This document shows positions 50,276 through 59,462 of a stretch of 64,000 nt of DNA, piece by piece. Origin of the DNA: Skeletonema tropicum (Eukaryota; Bacillariophyta; Thalassiosirophyceae; Thalassiosirales; Thalassiosiraceae); assembly GCA_037178625.1 (NCBI GenBank), contig CM074148.1:496001-560000 (forward strand), in the 5' to 3' direction. Each line of letters starts with the position of its first letter. Positions within the stretch are counted from its first letter, which is position 1. The translations under genes were made by a program, and so were the position numbers. The notes beneath the pieces are model-generated. The model did no database searches, had not been told where the DNA came from, and worked only from the letters and a program-made list of their open reading frames with translations.

Positions 50276-50882
50276 GCGCATGGCTTGCACCTTCAAGTCC
50301 ATATGCATTAGTGTAGATATCATAACAAGTGTGTAGATCTCAATCATAATATCAATATCATTGGATTCTGATTGATACAAATACAAGTTTTTAGACTGAC
50401 AACGAATAGTAATAGTAATAGTAAATCATATTTCTACCTCTCTCTAGAGATCTCTAGAGAGAGAGAGGAAACAAATCAAAGTGAAGACACGTTTGGGCAG
50501 AATAGACAAAGAAGTACAGGATGCAGATCAAATCGAACCCTTCCACTGTTATATAGTTGTTATTGGCACTCTGCTCCTTTGGCCTGAGAACACTTTGTCC
50601 TATCGACACTCATCTTTCTCACTTTTAGGAATACTTTGGTCACAAAGACACTACTTGTCACCGGATAGACACGAATACCGATTACGATTACCGCCTCGTT
50701 CGCAGACGGGAGCGACACGTTCGCTCGTTCCGCATGAACCACCATGTCTGTCGTTTGTCGTTTGCAACACTTACTACTACTTTACCATGACCATGCCATG
50801 CATAAATAGCATAAATCATCTTCCTCTATCGGCCGCCTTCCTATCATCACGAACTGAATGATTTAGACCCCTGAGAGTCAAC
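50276..50882. other. Intergenic region with a duplicated spacer
   Basis: 50280-50475 resembles 36985-37135 (GGCTTGCACCTTCA, GTGTAGATATCA, ACAAGTGTGTAGAT and the CTCTAGAGAGAGAGAGGAAA palindrome), the spacer between the MORN pseudogene and the LRR gene. A CT/GA hairpin lies at 50438-50468. No gene is seen between 50475 and 50882. Confidence 0.5.
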
Positions 50883-51581
50883 ATGTCGACTTATCAAATG
50901 AGCACAAATTCCGGATCAAAAGTCACATTACCCTACAACAACGGCGATGCAGTCTACGAAGGCGAATGGCAACCCCACGGAATCGGCAAACTAACCTACA
51001 AAGACGGCCGAGAAACCGCCGGCATCTGGAAAAACGGCACACTCACCTACGAAGGCGAATTAGACGAAAAGGGGGAACCTCACGGTCATGGCAAATGGAC
51101 CTACTCCAACGGTTCGTACGAGGGCCAATGGAAGAATGGCTTACGGCACGGCGAGGGGAAGTACAAATGGCACGATGGGTCTTCCTACAGTGGTCAATGG
51201 AAGGATGATAAAAAACACGGATATGGGATTAAAACATGGCCCGATGGAAGCTCCTACGATGGAGAATGGAAAGAAAACAAAAAACACGGCAAGGGCACCA
51301 AAAAACATCCCGATGGAAAAGTGTGGTACGATGGAGATTACAAAAATGGTCGACCGGATGGATTAGGCACACTCAATTATTCCAATGGAGATGTCTATAC
51401 AGGAATGTGGCGTGCAAATAAGAAGCATGGGAGGGGATTGATGACATATGCCAATGAGGAGATTTATGAAGGTGAATGGAGAGTGGGTGTGAGGCATGGG
51501 AGTGGATCGTTCATGTTATCGAATGGGAATGTGATTACTGGAGAATGGATTAATGATAAGATGCCGCTGGAGATGTATTGA
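50883..51581 (+). CDS. MORN-repeat protein (intact copy)
   Basis: 232 residues, single exon, almost entirely eight MORN repeats: [93 protein letters not shown] and YEGEWRVGVRHGSGSFML are typical. No signal peptide or other domain is present, so it is a pure MORN scaffold protein. Its 3' half and flank (from 51352) are repeated in inverse orientation up to 55005, and the central part again at 55554-55708. The only complete copy in the rearranged region. It is convergent with the pyruvate kinase 3' segment. Confidence 0.85.
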   Translation: MSTYQMSTNSGSKVTLPYNNGDAVYEGEWQPHGIGKLTYKDGRETAGIWKNGTLTYEGELDEKGEPHGHGKWTYSNGSYEGQWKNGLRHGEGKYKWHDGSSYSGQWKDDKKHGYGIKTWPDGSSYDGEWKENKKHGKGTKKHPDGKVWYDGDYKNGRPDGLGTLNYSNGDVYTGMWRANKKHGRGLMTYANEEIYEGEWRVGVRHGSGSFMLSNGNVITGEWINDKMPLEMY

Positions 51582-52173
51582 CATCTATGCATTTATATAT
51601 ATACAATCTTGTGAAGTTATGGATGTGCACGCAAAAATTTATGTTGGGGAGTGTCTGGTTCAGCAAAGAAGTTCATGCAAAATCAACAACAAACAACAAT
51701 AAATGGAAGCAAGGAGCACCATGCAAAGAAACCACTGGCGTTCGTCAGTCGCCCCAACTAACATACGTCCTCCTCGTTTTGCGCATGTCTTCCTGAAGAA
51801 AGCATTACATGCGGCGCCGGGTGTAGAAAAGCAAATCATTTTTACTAGCCTCACTGGCGCTCGTGCTAGCCCGCTGCGCGGGTTAAAGCACCAAAATAGA
51901 GGAGAAAGACATACAAAACTCTCGTTACCTCACTTTTATTTACCTCTCTTACCCCGTGAGAAAAAACTGCGAAGCGGGCTTTTTCGAAACGCCCCGGGCG
52001 AGCCGGGCAAATGCACGGGCGAAATTGACCCGACAGACACCGCACACCACACACCACACATTCCTCCTCTCATTATTTAGATTTCATCACTTACTTAATG
52101 CTTATGCAAAAGCATTCAGACATACAATAAAAGCTAAAAAAAATCAACATATCCCATACAAAAACATACTAAG
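51582..52173. other. Shared 3' intergenic region of MORN and pyruvate kinase
   Basis: Non-coding on inspection. It contains the GTGTGGT/ACCACAC microsatellite (52038-52061) and GC-rich GCGCGGGTTAAAGC and GGCGAGCCGGGCA segments. The inverse copy is at 54170-54775. Confidence 0.6.
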
Positions 52174-52761
52174 TTATTGTCCAGAACGGATCGTCGAAAG
52201 TTTTATATTGTGTGAATACTCAAACATATCATTCTTCTTCCCCTTGGAACGATCCATAAAGATTACCCTATCCCCATTACGAATATACCCAATCTCCTTT
52301 GCTGTCCTCACCGCCTCTCCACGCAGTGTGGCCATTCGCCACCCCCCTTCACTCTTGGTAGACATGCACGATTGGAAGAGGACGGGCTTCACTGACCGGT
52401 GTAGCTGGAGTCTCCTTGCCACTTGAATGTCGGTACAAAATGCAAGGACGGGTACAGATGGTTTGTGCATTGCCACTGCACGAGCTGTCTTACCGGTAAT
52501 AGTTAAGACAATGATTGCCTTGACATCCATTTCAAGTGCAGTTCGAACAGCACTGCTTGCTATCACATGCATTTCTTCCTCCAGGTAGTTATTTGACGAT
52601 GTGATAATATCTTTATCACTGAAGTATACCTGTTTCTTCGACAACTTGATATCTTCCGACTCACTTAGCACACCTTTCATCGCCTTGATTGCCTCCAGCG
52701 GATACTTCCCAGCAGCCGTTTCTCCACTCAACATGACGGCATCCGCACCCACATCGGTGAC
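52174..52761 (-). pseudogene. Pyruvate kinase, C-terminal segment (left copy)
   Basis: Reads VTDVG then [20 protein letters not shown] and on to the C-terminus ...STIRSGQ (about 195 codons). [10 protein letters not shown] is the conserved pyruvate kinase motif after the active-site helix; [20 protein letters not shown] and [20 protein letters not shown] are the C-domain (effector-binding) region. Six codons (TACLDG) are missing compared with the copy at 53564, and nothing coding for the expected NPRPTRAE-like loop precedes VTDVG. The N-terminal part of the same gene lies 6.7 kb away at 59463-60553 on the same strand. As it stands it cannot make a normal enzyme. Confidence 0.85.
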
Positions 52762-52832
52762 TTGTACAAACGCAGTCTATGAAATCATTATCTAACTTTA
52801 CTTTTGCTTCTTGTTTCCATTGCAAAAATCGC

Positions 52833-53562
52833 CTACCCACTCATCTTCTTCCTTTTCTTTCCCTTGCCCCATCTTGACTTATTGGATACCGACAATGCGG
52901 CTTGCATTTTGGCTGTCACATTTTGATCCCTTCTGTCACGGTCCGCCTTAACCCGCGCCATGTAGGTGTCATCATCCAAATGAATTCCATACCTCTTGAG
53001 CGATTGGATCTGCCAATCCTGAAGGTTCGTGTATGGAGAAGCCGCCACACGTACGCCTGTGATCGCCTTCCAATGCTTCCTTACAGTGTTCTCATTCATT
53101 CCTTTCATTCCTCCAACGCCTTCCAGCCCACCGAGTAAATCAATATTCGGGATGAAATGGTCACCTTCCTTTACATTTTGCTTCTCCCTCCATCCACCCA
53201 ACACGCTTTCAAACATGAGCCATCGTGCATCGTGTGTGTGGCGCGTTCCGCTCTTCCTATTGGCTGCTCTATACAGCTTGGCATTTTTGAAGAAACAATT
53301 AGCATTAAAATCAAATGAGTAATCTGCATTGATACCAACGCTGCCATTCTCGAATGGTTCCGAGCTAACAAGAACAGTTGCGGAGCAATGTTTAGAAGCT
53401 TTGCTTGTATCGAGGTTGAAGTGATCGTACACAGGTGCGAAGTATGAACGATTCCAACAATGCCATTCCCCAACCAAGTCATACGATCGAAAAATTGCAG
53501 TTTGAATCAACTCAACAAGCAATGCCCCGTATTGGGTATCACAATTAGCCATTTCATGTCGT
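52833..53562 (-). pseudogene. Gene X, C-terminal part
   Basis: From the insertion edge at 53562 the frame reads [39 protein letters not shown], and ends with a basic tail (WGKGKKRKKMSG). The N-terminal part is at 56251-57453. Without the 2,688-bp insertion and one copy of the 115-bp duplication, the two parts join in frame into a 605-residue protein. No known domain is recognised; VRADRDRRDQ-type charged helices and the basic end suggest an intracellular, perhaps nucleic-acid-associated protein. This part could still be expressed from the internal MANCDTQ start. Confidence 0.7.
53448..53562. repeat. 115-bp duplication, copy 1 (target duplication in gene X)
   Basis: Same orientation and, on inspection, same sequence as 56251-56365. 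The two copies bracket the inserted block 53563-56250. Confidence 0.9.
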
Positions 53563-53563
53563 A

Positions 53564-54169
53564 GTCACCGATGTGGGCACAGCCTGTTTGGATGGTGCGG
53601 ATGCCGTCATGTTGAGTGGAGAAACGGCTGCTGGGAAGTATCCGCTGGAGGCAATCAAGGCGATGAAAGGTGTGCTAAGTGAGTCGGAAGATATCAAGTT
53701 GTCGAAGAAACAGGTATACTTCAGTGATAAAGATATTATCACATCGTCAAATAACTACCTGGAGGAAGAAATGCATGTGATAGCAAGCAGTGCTGTTCGA
53801 ACTGCACTTGAAATGGATGTCAAGGCAATCATTGTCTTAACTATTACCGGTAAGACAGCTCGTGCAGTGGCAATGCACAAACCATCTGTACCCGTCCTTG
53901 CATTTTGTACCGACATTCAAGTGGCAAGGAGACTCCAGCTACACCGGTCAGTGAAGCCCGTCCTCTTCCAATCGTGCATGTCTACCAAGAGTGAAGGGGG
54001 GTGGCGAATGGCCACACTGCGTGGAGAGGCGGTGAGGACAGCAAAGGAGATTGGGTATATTCGTAATGGGGATAGGGTAATCTTTATGGATCGTTCCAAG
54101 GGGAAGAAGAATGATATGTTTGAGTATTCACACAATATAAAACTTTCGACGATCCGTTCTGGACAATAA
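53564..54169 (+). pseudogene. Pyruvate kinase, C-terminal segment (right copy)
   Basis: Starts [20 protein letters not shown] and continues without a break to ...STIRSGQ (201 codons). It keeps the six residues TACLDG lost in the left copy, so it is the better-preserved version, but it has no N-terminal part in front: gene X sequence abuts the first codon. The amino-acid sequence is otherwise identical to the left copy. An expressed protein would lack the whole barrel N-terminal half and be inactive. Confidence 0.85.
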
Positions 54170-55005
54170 CTTAGTATGTTTTTGTATGGGATATGTTGAT
54201 TTTTTTTAGCTTTTATTGTATGTCTGAATGCTTTTGCATAAGCATTAAGTAAGTGATGAAATCTAAATAATGAGAGGAGGAATGTGTGGTGTGTGGTGTG
54301 TGGTGTGTGGTGTGTGGTGTGCGGTGTCTGTCGGGTCAATTTCGCCCGTGCATTTGCCCGGCTCGCCCGGGGCGTTTCGAAAAAGCCCGCTTCGCAGTTT
54401 TTTCTCACGGGGTAAGAGAGGTAAATAAAAGTGAGGTAACGAGAGTTTTGTATGTCTTTCTCCTCTATTTTGGTGCTTTAACCCGCGCAGCGGGCTAGCA
54501 CGAGCGCCAGTGAGGCTAGTAAAAATGATTTGCTTTTCTACACCCGGCGCCACATGTAATGCTTTCTTCAGGAAGACATGCGCAAAACGAGGAGGACGTA
54601 TGTTAGTTGGGGCGACTGACAAAAGCCAGTGGTTTCTTTGCATGGTGCTCCTTGCTTCCATTTATTGTTGTTGATTTTGCATGATCTTCTTTGCTGAACC
54701 AGACACTCCCCAACATAAATTTTTGCGTGCACATCCATAACTTCACAAGGTTGTATATATATAAATGCATAGATGTCAATACATCTCCAGCGGCATCTTA
54801 TCATTAATCCATTCTCCAGTAATCACATTCCCATTCGATAACATGAACGATCCACTCCCATGCCTCACACCCACTCTCCATTCACCTTCATAAATCTCCT
54901 CATTGGCATATGTCATCAATCCCCTCCCATGCTTCTTATTCGCACGCCACATTCCTGTATAGACATCTCCATTGGAATAATTGAGTGTGCCTAATCCATC
55001 CGGTC
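53564..55005. repeat. Right arm of the 1.4-kb inverted repeat
   Basis: Inverse copy of 51352-52761; the inner spacer is 802 bp (52762-53563) and holds the gene X C-terminal part. Confidence 0.9.
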
Positions 55006-55708
55006 TGTCTACGGTGGCGACTGGTAACAACAACTTTGAGAATCTCATTGATCGAGACTGTTAATCCAACAAAATGGATTGGAGCAAAGCTCCGGGTCAC
55101 TTACATTGTTTGCTTGCAAAGCGGGTCAGTAGAATAACTACTAGGTTGAGATGTACAATCTGTTTCAATATCTAATTTATAACCACAACATCGTCCAGAT
55201 GTGTGATGAATATGTACCTGTTTCCCCAAAGGTACTCGTATCTATCGTACTAATAGAGTCCGTATCTACCTGAACTCGTACCCAGTTTTTCAGTTATTCT
55301 ACTGACCCCGCTTTGCAAGCAAACAACGTAAGTGACCCGGAGCTTTGCTTGCCAAGCGGGGTCAGTAGAATAACTACTAGGTTGAGATGTGACAAACTGG
55401 GTACGCATTTTGTTGAGATGTACAATCTGTTTCAATATCTAATTTATGGCCACATCGCCTATCGATGTTCGACCAGTTACGTACCTATTCCCCAAAGGTA
55501 CCTATATATATTGTACTAATAGAATCCGTATCTACTAGACTCATATTCACTTTGTCAATCTCCATCGTACCATACTATTCCATCGGGATGCTTTTTAGTG
55601 CCCTTGTCATGCTTTTTGTTTTCTTTCCATTCTCCATCGTAGGAGCTTCCATCGGGCCATGTTTTAATCCCATATCCGTGTTTTTTATCATCCTTCCATT
55701 GACCACTG
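54776..55708 (-). pseudogene. Second MORN gene copy, 5'-truncated and interrupted
   Basis: The middle of the gene (55708-55554: [20 protein letters not shown] onwards) and its 3' half (55005-54776: RPDGLGTLNYSNGDVYTGMW to ...NDKMPLEMY) are separated by a 548-bp insertion (55006-55553). The first third is absent. The 105 bp at the 5' end are identical to the intact gene, while the next 50 bp before the insertion carry about eight substitutions, an uneven distribution. Not functional as a whole. Confidence 0.8.
55006..55553. repeat. Foldback/tandem repeat insertion in the MORN pseudogene
   Basis: GCAAAGCTCCGGGTCACTTA plus the following 38 bp (55083-55142) is inverted at 55292-55352, and GTCAGTAGAATAACTACTAGG recurs directly at about 55367. 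ACAATCTGTTTCAATATCTA and CCAAAGGTAC...ACTAATAG blocks occur twice, 245-280 bp apart. No coding capacity. It is probably a composite of a small foldback element and a local duplication. Confidence 0.65.
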
Positions 55709-55710
55709 TA

Positions 55711-56247
55711 CGGGTTCCAAGATATTATTGGATGATGGGTTGATTGAATTGGAAGTGACTGATATTGAGTCGGATGGGAGTAGTGTACAGACAGTTGCGT
55801 TGAATGGAGGACCCATCAAGAAGAATAAGGGGGTGAATCTTCCCAATACAGCAATTGATCTGCCGGCGTTGACGGAGAAGGATAAGCGTGATTTGAAGTG
55901 GAGTTGCGAGAATGGGGCAGATTATGTGGCTGCATCGTTTATTCGAACTGGTGCCAATGTGAGATCAGTGATTGCGTATTTGGAACGGTGTGTATTGGAA
56001 TTGCAGTCGGAACAGCCAGAGAAACAGTTTATGAGGCCATTGGTGATTAGTAAGATTGAGAATAAGGAGGGTTTGGATAATTTTGATGAGATTTTGCATG
56101 AATCGGATGGTATTATGGTGGCGAGAGGGGATCTTGGTGTTGAAATTCCCTTTAGGGAAGTATTTGCGGCACAAAAGATGATGGTGGAAAGGTGTAACAG
56201 GGTGGGCAAGCCGGTGATTGTGGCCACTCAAATGCTCGATAGTATGC
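55711..56247 (+). pseudogene. Pyruvate kinase, middle segment (extra copy)
   Basis: Codes for the segment from [20 protein letters not shown] to [11 protein letters not shown], with KIENKEG and [12 protein letters not shown], the Mg2+/substrate-binding motifs. The protein sequence equals that of the minus-strand gene at 59471-60003. It is cut after MLDSM, where it joins gene X (frame continues [10 protein letters not shown] before a stop). The left edge joins the MORN middle segment. Confidence 0.85.
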
Positions 56248-56250
56248 CAT

Positions 56251-56365
56251 ACGATTCCAACAATGCCATTCCCCAACCAAGTCATACGATCGAAAAATTG
56301 CAGTTTGAATCAACTCAACAAGCAATGCCCCGTATTGGGTATCACAATTAGCCATTTCATGTCGT
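56251..56365. repeat. 115-bp duplication, copy 2
   Basis: Direct repeat of 53448-53562; codes for the segment HEMANCDTQ...WHCWNR of gene X. Confidence 0.9.
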
Positions 56366-57453
56366 TCGTATGTGAGAAGATGTCTTGATTTGACATGCTT
56401 TGTAGGCGATCCCTTCAAATAGAGCTCATGAGGTTTCAAGCGGCGCATGTTGTCACCATGACAATCAAAGGGAAGAGTGCCATTGGGTGGTGATTCTTCT
56501 TCTTCTTCATCTTCATCTTCATCGTCTGCATCTATGTCATCATCTTCCTTCGTAACTTTTTCGACCTTTTGATTGGGCAGGAATGCTGTGGTTCTGCTAT
56601 TGGATGCGATTGATCTAATGTCTTCATAATCATTAATATCGCCTTTTTTGTTACGGTAGTACTTCATGTTGTAGTTGAACAAACCTTCGTTGACGCATCT
56701 AATGCACAAACGAATGCATTCTGCGATGTACCGTGTTCGCTCGAATGACTTTTCTAATTGATTCGCCTCTTTGCCAGCACGGATTTTCTTCAACTCAGAG
56801 TCTACATGGAATTTAGACCAATCATCCTTCAACTTATCGAGCATCTCGGGATGCTTCAATACTCGTTCATGGTAGTGATTGATTGCCGTCAAATCTGCCG
56901 CAAGGCCACGATCGGTGATGCTCTGCTGATTATCAAAAAGATCCTTGACATTGGGCAATGCTACTTCCATGATTGAAGATGGCAACTCCTTTTCACAAGC
57001 CAATTGTCGAACCTGTTCCTGTATTTTAACGCTCACGGTTTGATTCGGTAAAGGCAGGATTCCAGTACGACTGTGTGTGGTCGCTCCGATAATATCAATG
57101 CTCTTTTCCCCTTCCCCTTCGGCCTTGTCAGTCGATTCACATTTCGTGACACTGACACTACAAGAAGTTCCAAGACCAAGCAAGAGCGTTATGGCACTCG
57201 CAGTAGCGGCTGTGGCGGCAGCGTTGGAATGCACATTGGCATTGGAGGACGGAGAGATCCAATGTGCATTGGCATTGAAGGATGGAGAGCTCCAGCTCCA
57301 GCGCGAATTGGAGAGGATAGGGATAGGGGCAGTAAAGACTACGACTGCGTGTTGAGCTACAGGAAAGAACAAACGAGTAGTCGCCGTCTTTGAGATCGAG
57401 TGAAGTAACATGATGCTGGGGTGGCAACTGAGAAAGAAGTGATGGGGTGGCAA
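56251..57453 (-). pseudogene. Gene X, N-terminal part
   Basis: 401 codons from ATG 57453 to WHCWNR at the insertion edge. The first 90 residues are Ser/Ala/Asn-rich with a short hydrophobic stretch (ASAITLLLGLGTSCSVSV), possibly a targeting sequence. A helical region (ERTRYIAECIRLCIRCVNEG) and an acidic run (DDDIDADDEDEDEEEEESPP) follow, then RLKPHELYLKGSPTKHVKSR. No family recognised. The gene diverges from gene Y across 356 bp. Continues at 52833-53447. In the present arrangement the frame reads into inverted pyruvate kinase sequence ([12 protein letters not shown]). Confidence 0.7.
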
Positions 57454-57809
57454 CAGCGGACATTCTGCTGAAAATATAAAAAATGCAGAAATTTCTCGTA
57501 GCTTATCTAATAAATAAATAAATTGTGACTCGTACGCTGGTCCGGTCTAGTTCAGATTTGCTATTCGTGACTCGTGACTAACTCACATTACCACTCGGGA
57601 ATACCAGAGTTTGAACTCTGACACTTCTTTGTATCCGAGATTCTTTCTCGTTTCTCGATCGACTCCGAGCGGTGTCAGAATTCCGATCCAGCAAGATAAG
57701 AATTCTGCATCGCCGGAGCCTCACGTTTTTCACCATGATACAAAGTAGCCATAAAATCCATTCAGTAATTGATTCATAGCATTTACTTTGTTCACTGTTT
57801 AGTAACAAA

Positions 57810-59269
57810 ATGAGCGACTCTGATTACGTCGACGCTGCTAGCAGCAATAGCGACGGATCCTCCATTGAGGAGGATGCAGCGGCACGAACAAGTAAAAAGA
57901 CGAGGTATCATTCCCCTCGCAAACAGAGCAACCGTACAGACATTGCCAGTGACTTGTCTGCACTCTCTTTCAAGGGCCGCAATGCCATGTTGGACTCCAA
58001 TGATGAATCCGACGATGACTCCGAAGCAATTGTCACTGCCCCTGCCCGTGCCCGTGCCGCTGGCAAGGGCCGTAATGTCATGTTGGACTCCAGTGATGAA
58101 TCCGATGATGACTTCGAAGCCCCAGCCCCAGCCCGCCGTGCCGCTGGCAATCTCAAGACTGGTGATGAATCCGATAGTGACGCTTCTTCCACCAGTACAG
58201 TGTCTGTCTCTAATTTCCAATTTGGTACTGGAAAGAATTTCAAGATGAGTGGTGAGTATATTTATTCACAATTGCACTATGATTATACATGATGTCTTTC
58301 CTCATATATCCATACTTAACATTCATCTTAGATTTGGATCCTGACTTCGTAAAAGAAACCAAACATTGGTTCTGTTTGAGACCTTTCACTGGTCAATTCT
58401 CCAAACTCCCATATGAAGACAAGAAGGAAATGAAAGAGATCTTCGAAAAATATGAAATTACAGGAGACGACGTTGGTAAATACCTAGCTCATCTAGTTGT
58501 ACGAAGGCGTAAGTTCGAGATGTCCTTCTTGAAGAGTGAAGATGATACTGATTTTCGAGTATGTCGATTTACCCGTTCCAACGGAGTCGTCCATACTAGG
58601 GAATATGATCCGTCCTTTTCACAAGGTCTTCAAATTTGGCATGATCTTGGCCGAAAGACACACGCCGAAACCATGAAGCAACTCTTCGATGATGATGATG
58701 CTCAAGCTCTCATCAAGAAGTGGAACGAGAAGGGGGAGGGGGAACCGAATTTGCGTGATATGGCACTTGGACGTCGCTATCACGTGACTTACAGAGCAAT
58801 TTCCGAAGCAAACACAAACCGTGTAGCCGAAGGGCGTGGTATCTGGCAAGAAGCGTTCACAAATGGAATGGACAATGACATGGAGGATGTCTTTGGTGGA
58901 AGGCTTTTGGTGAGGTTGTATGAAGCCATTTCCGGCGGAATGATGGGCGTTCAAAGCCACTTCAATGTAAGTAAACCCGGACAATCTCCATTTCATGGTT
59001 TCACCATTCTCTCTGGGGCTGGTGTACTAGCTGACAATCTCATGGAAAATTATTCAGGAGATGACAATACCAATTGGGGTTATCTCCTCAGGGGCTTGAG
59101 AACATATGGTGTTCGTGAAGACATCTGTAACACCGGGAGATCAAACGATCCAGATCTTGGTCATATCAACAACCGCAAGTTTATCTTCTATCACGAGCAC
59201 TTCCGCGCGGATGGGTTTGAGGAGTTGAAGAATGTTAGGGGTATCAAAAACCAAATGTATCAAGACTGA
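57810..59269 (+). CDS. Gene Y, unknown two-exon protein
   Basis: Exon 1 is 57810-58251, the intron 58252-58331 (GTGAGT...TCTTAG, 80 bp) splits an Asp codon, and exon 2 is 58332-59269, giving 459 residues. The N-terminal 140 residues are acidic and serine-rich with a repeated unit (GRNAMLDSNDESDDDSEA and GRNVMLDSSDESDDDFEA) and a basic patch SKKTRYHSPRKQS, a likely nuclear signal. Exon 2 codes for a globular domain of about 310 residues (ETKHWFCLRPFTGQFSKLPY, HVTYRAISEANTNRVAEGRG, FHGFTILSGAGVLADNLMEN) that I cannot assign. It diverges from gene X; the pair sits between the two separated parts of pyruvate kinase. Confidence 0.75.
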
Positions 59270-59462
59270 GCGGACAGCAAGGCATAAATATGCTTTACCT
59301 CCATGAAAATCAAGATGAGTTCAAATATTGATTCTATACATAAATCTAATGAAGTATGCTATATACGACGGATCGATTTAATTCTCTGTATTGCAGCTCG
59401 CAGACAGTTCGACTTGTCATGATAATACTACGCTTGTAAAATTTGTTTCCATTTTACACATG

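Larger units (their letters stand above)
51352..52761. repeat. Left arm of a 1.4-kb inverted repeat
   Basis: The arm spans the MORN 3' half, an intergenic stretch (51582-52173) and the pyruvate kinase C-terminal segment. It matches 53564-55005 in inverse orientation. Differences are a few single bases, a 7-bp insertion near 51694, a shorter ACACACC microsatellite (52038-52061) and an 18-bp deletion in the pyruvate kinase segment. The arms are thus not identical, which argues against a pure sequencing foldback artefact. Confidence 0.9.
53563..56250. other. Inserted block with permuted pyruvate kinase and MORN segments
   Basis: Order within the block: pyruvate kinase C-terminal segment (+), shared intergenic region, MORN 3' half (-), an unrelated 548-bp insertion, MORN middle (-), pyruvate kinase middle (+). 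Joining the two ends of the block would put the pyruvate kinase middle before its C-terminal segment in the right orientation, so the block reads as a circle opened inside pyruvate kinase. Junction MORN/pyruvate kinase is at about 55709. Confidence 0.75.

Noticed and set aside
51352..55005. Inverted arms as a simple sequencing or assembly foldback
   Set aside because: The arms differ by base changes, a 7-bp indel, an 18-bp deletion and microsatellite length, and the spacer is unrelated. An assembly chimera of two real loci is still not excluded.
52762..59462. Pyruvate kinase as one gene with a 6.7-kb intron that hosts genes X and Y
   Set aside because: The loop normally between MLDSM and VTDVG is coded nowhere nearby, the left C-terminal segment has lost six codons, and introns in this window are about 80-120 bp.
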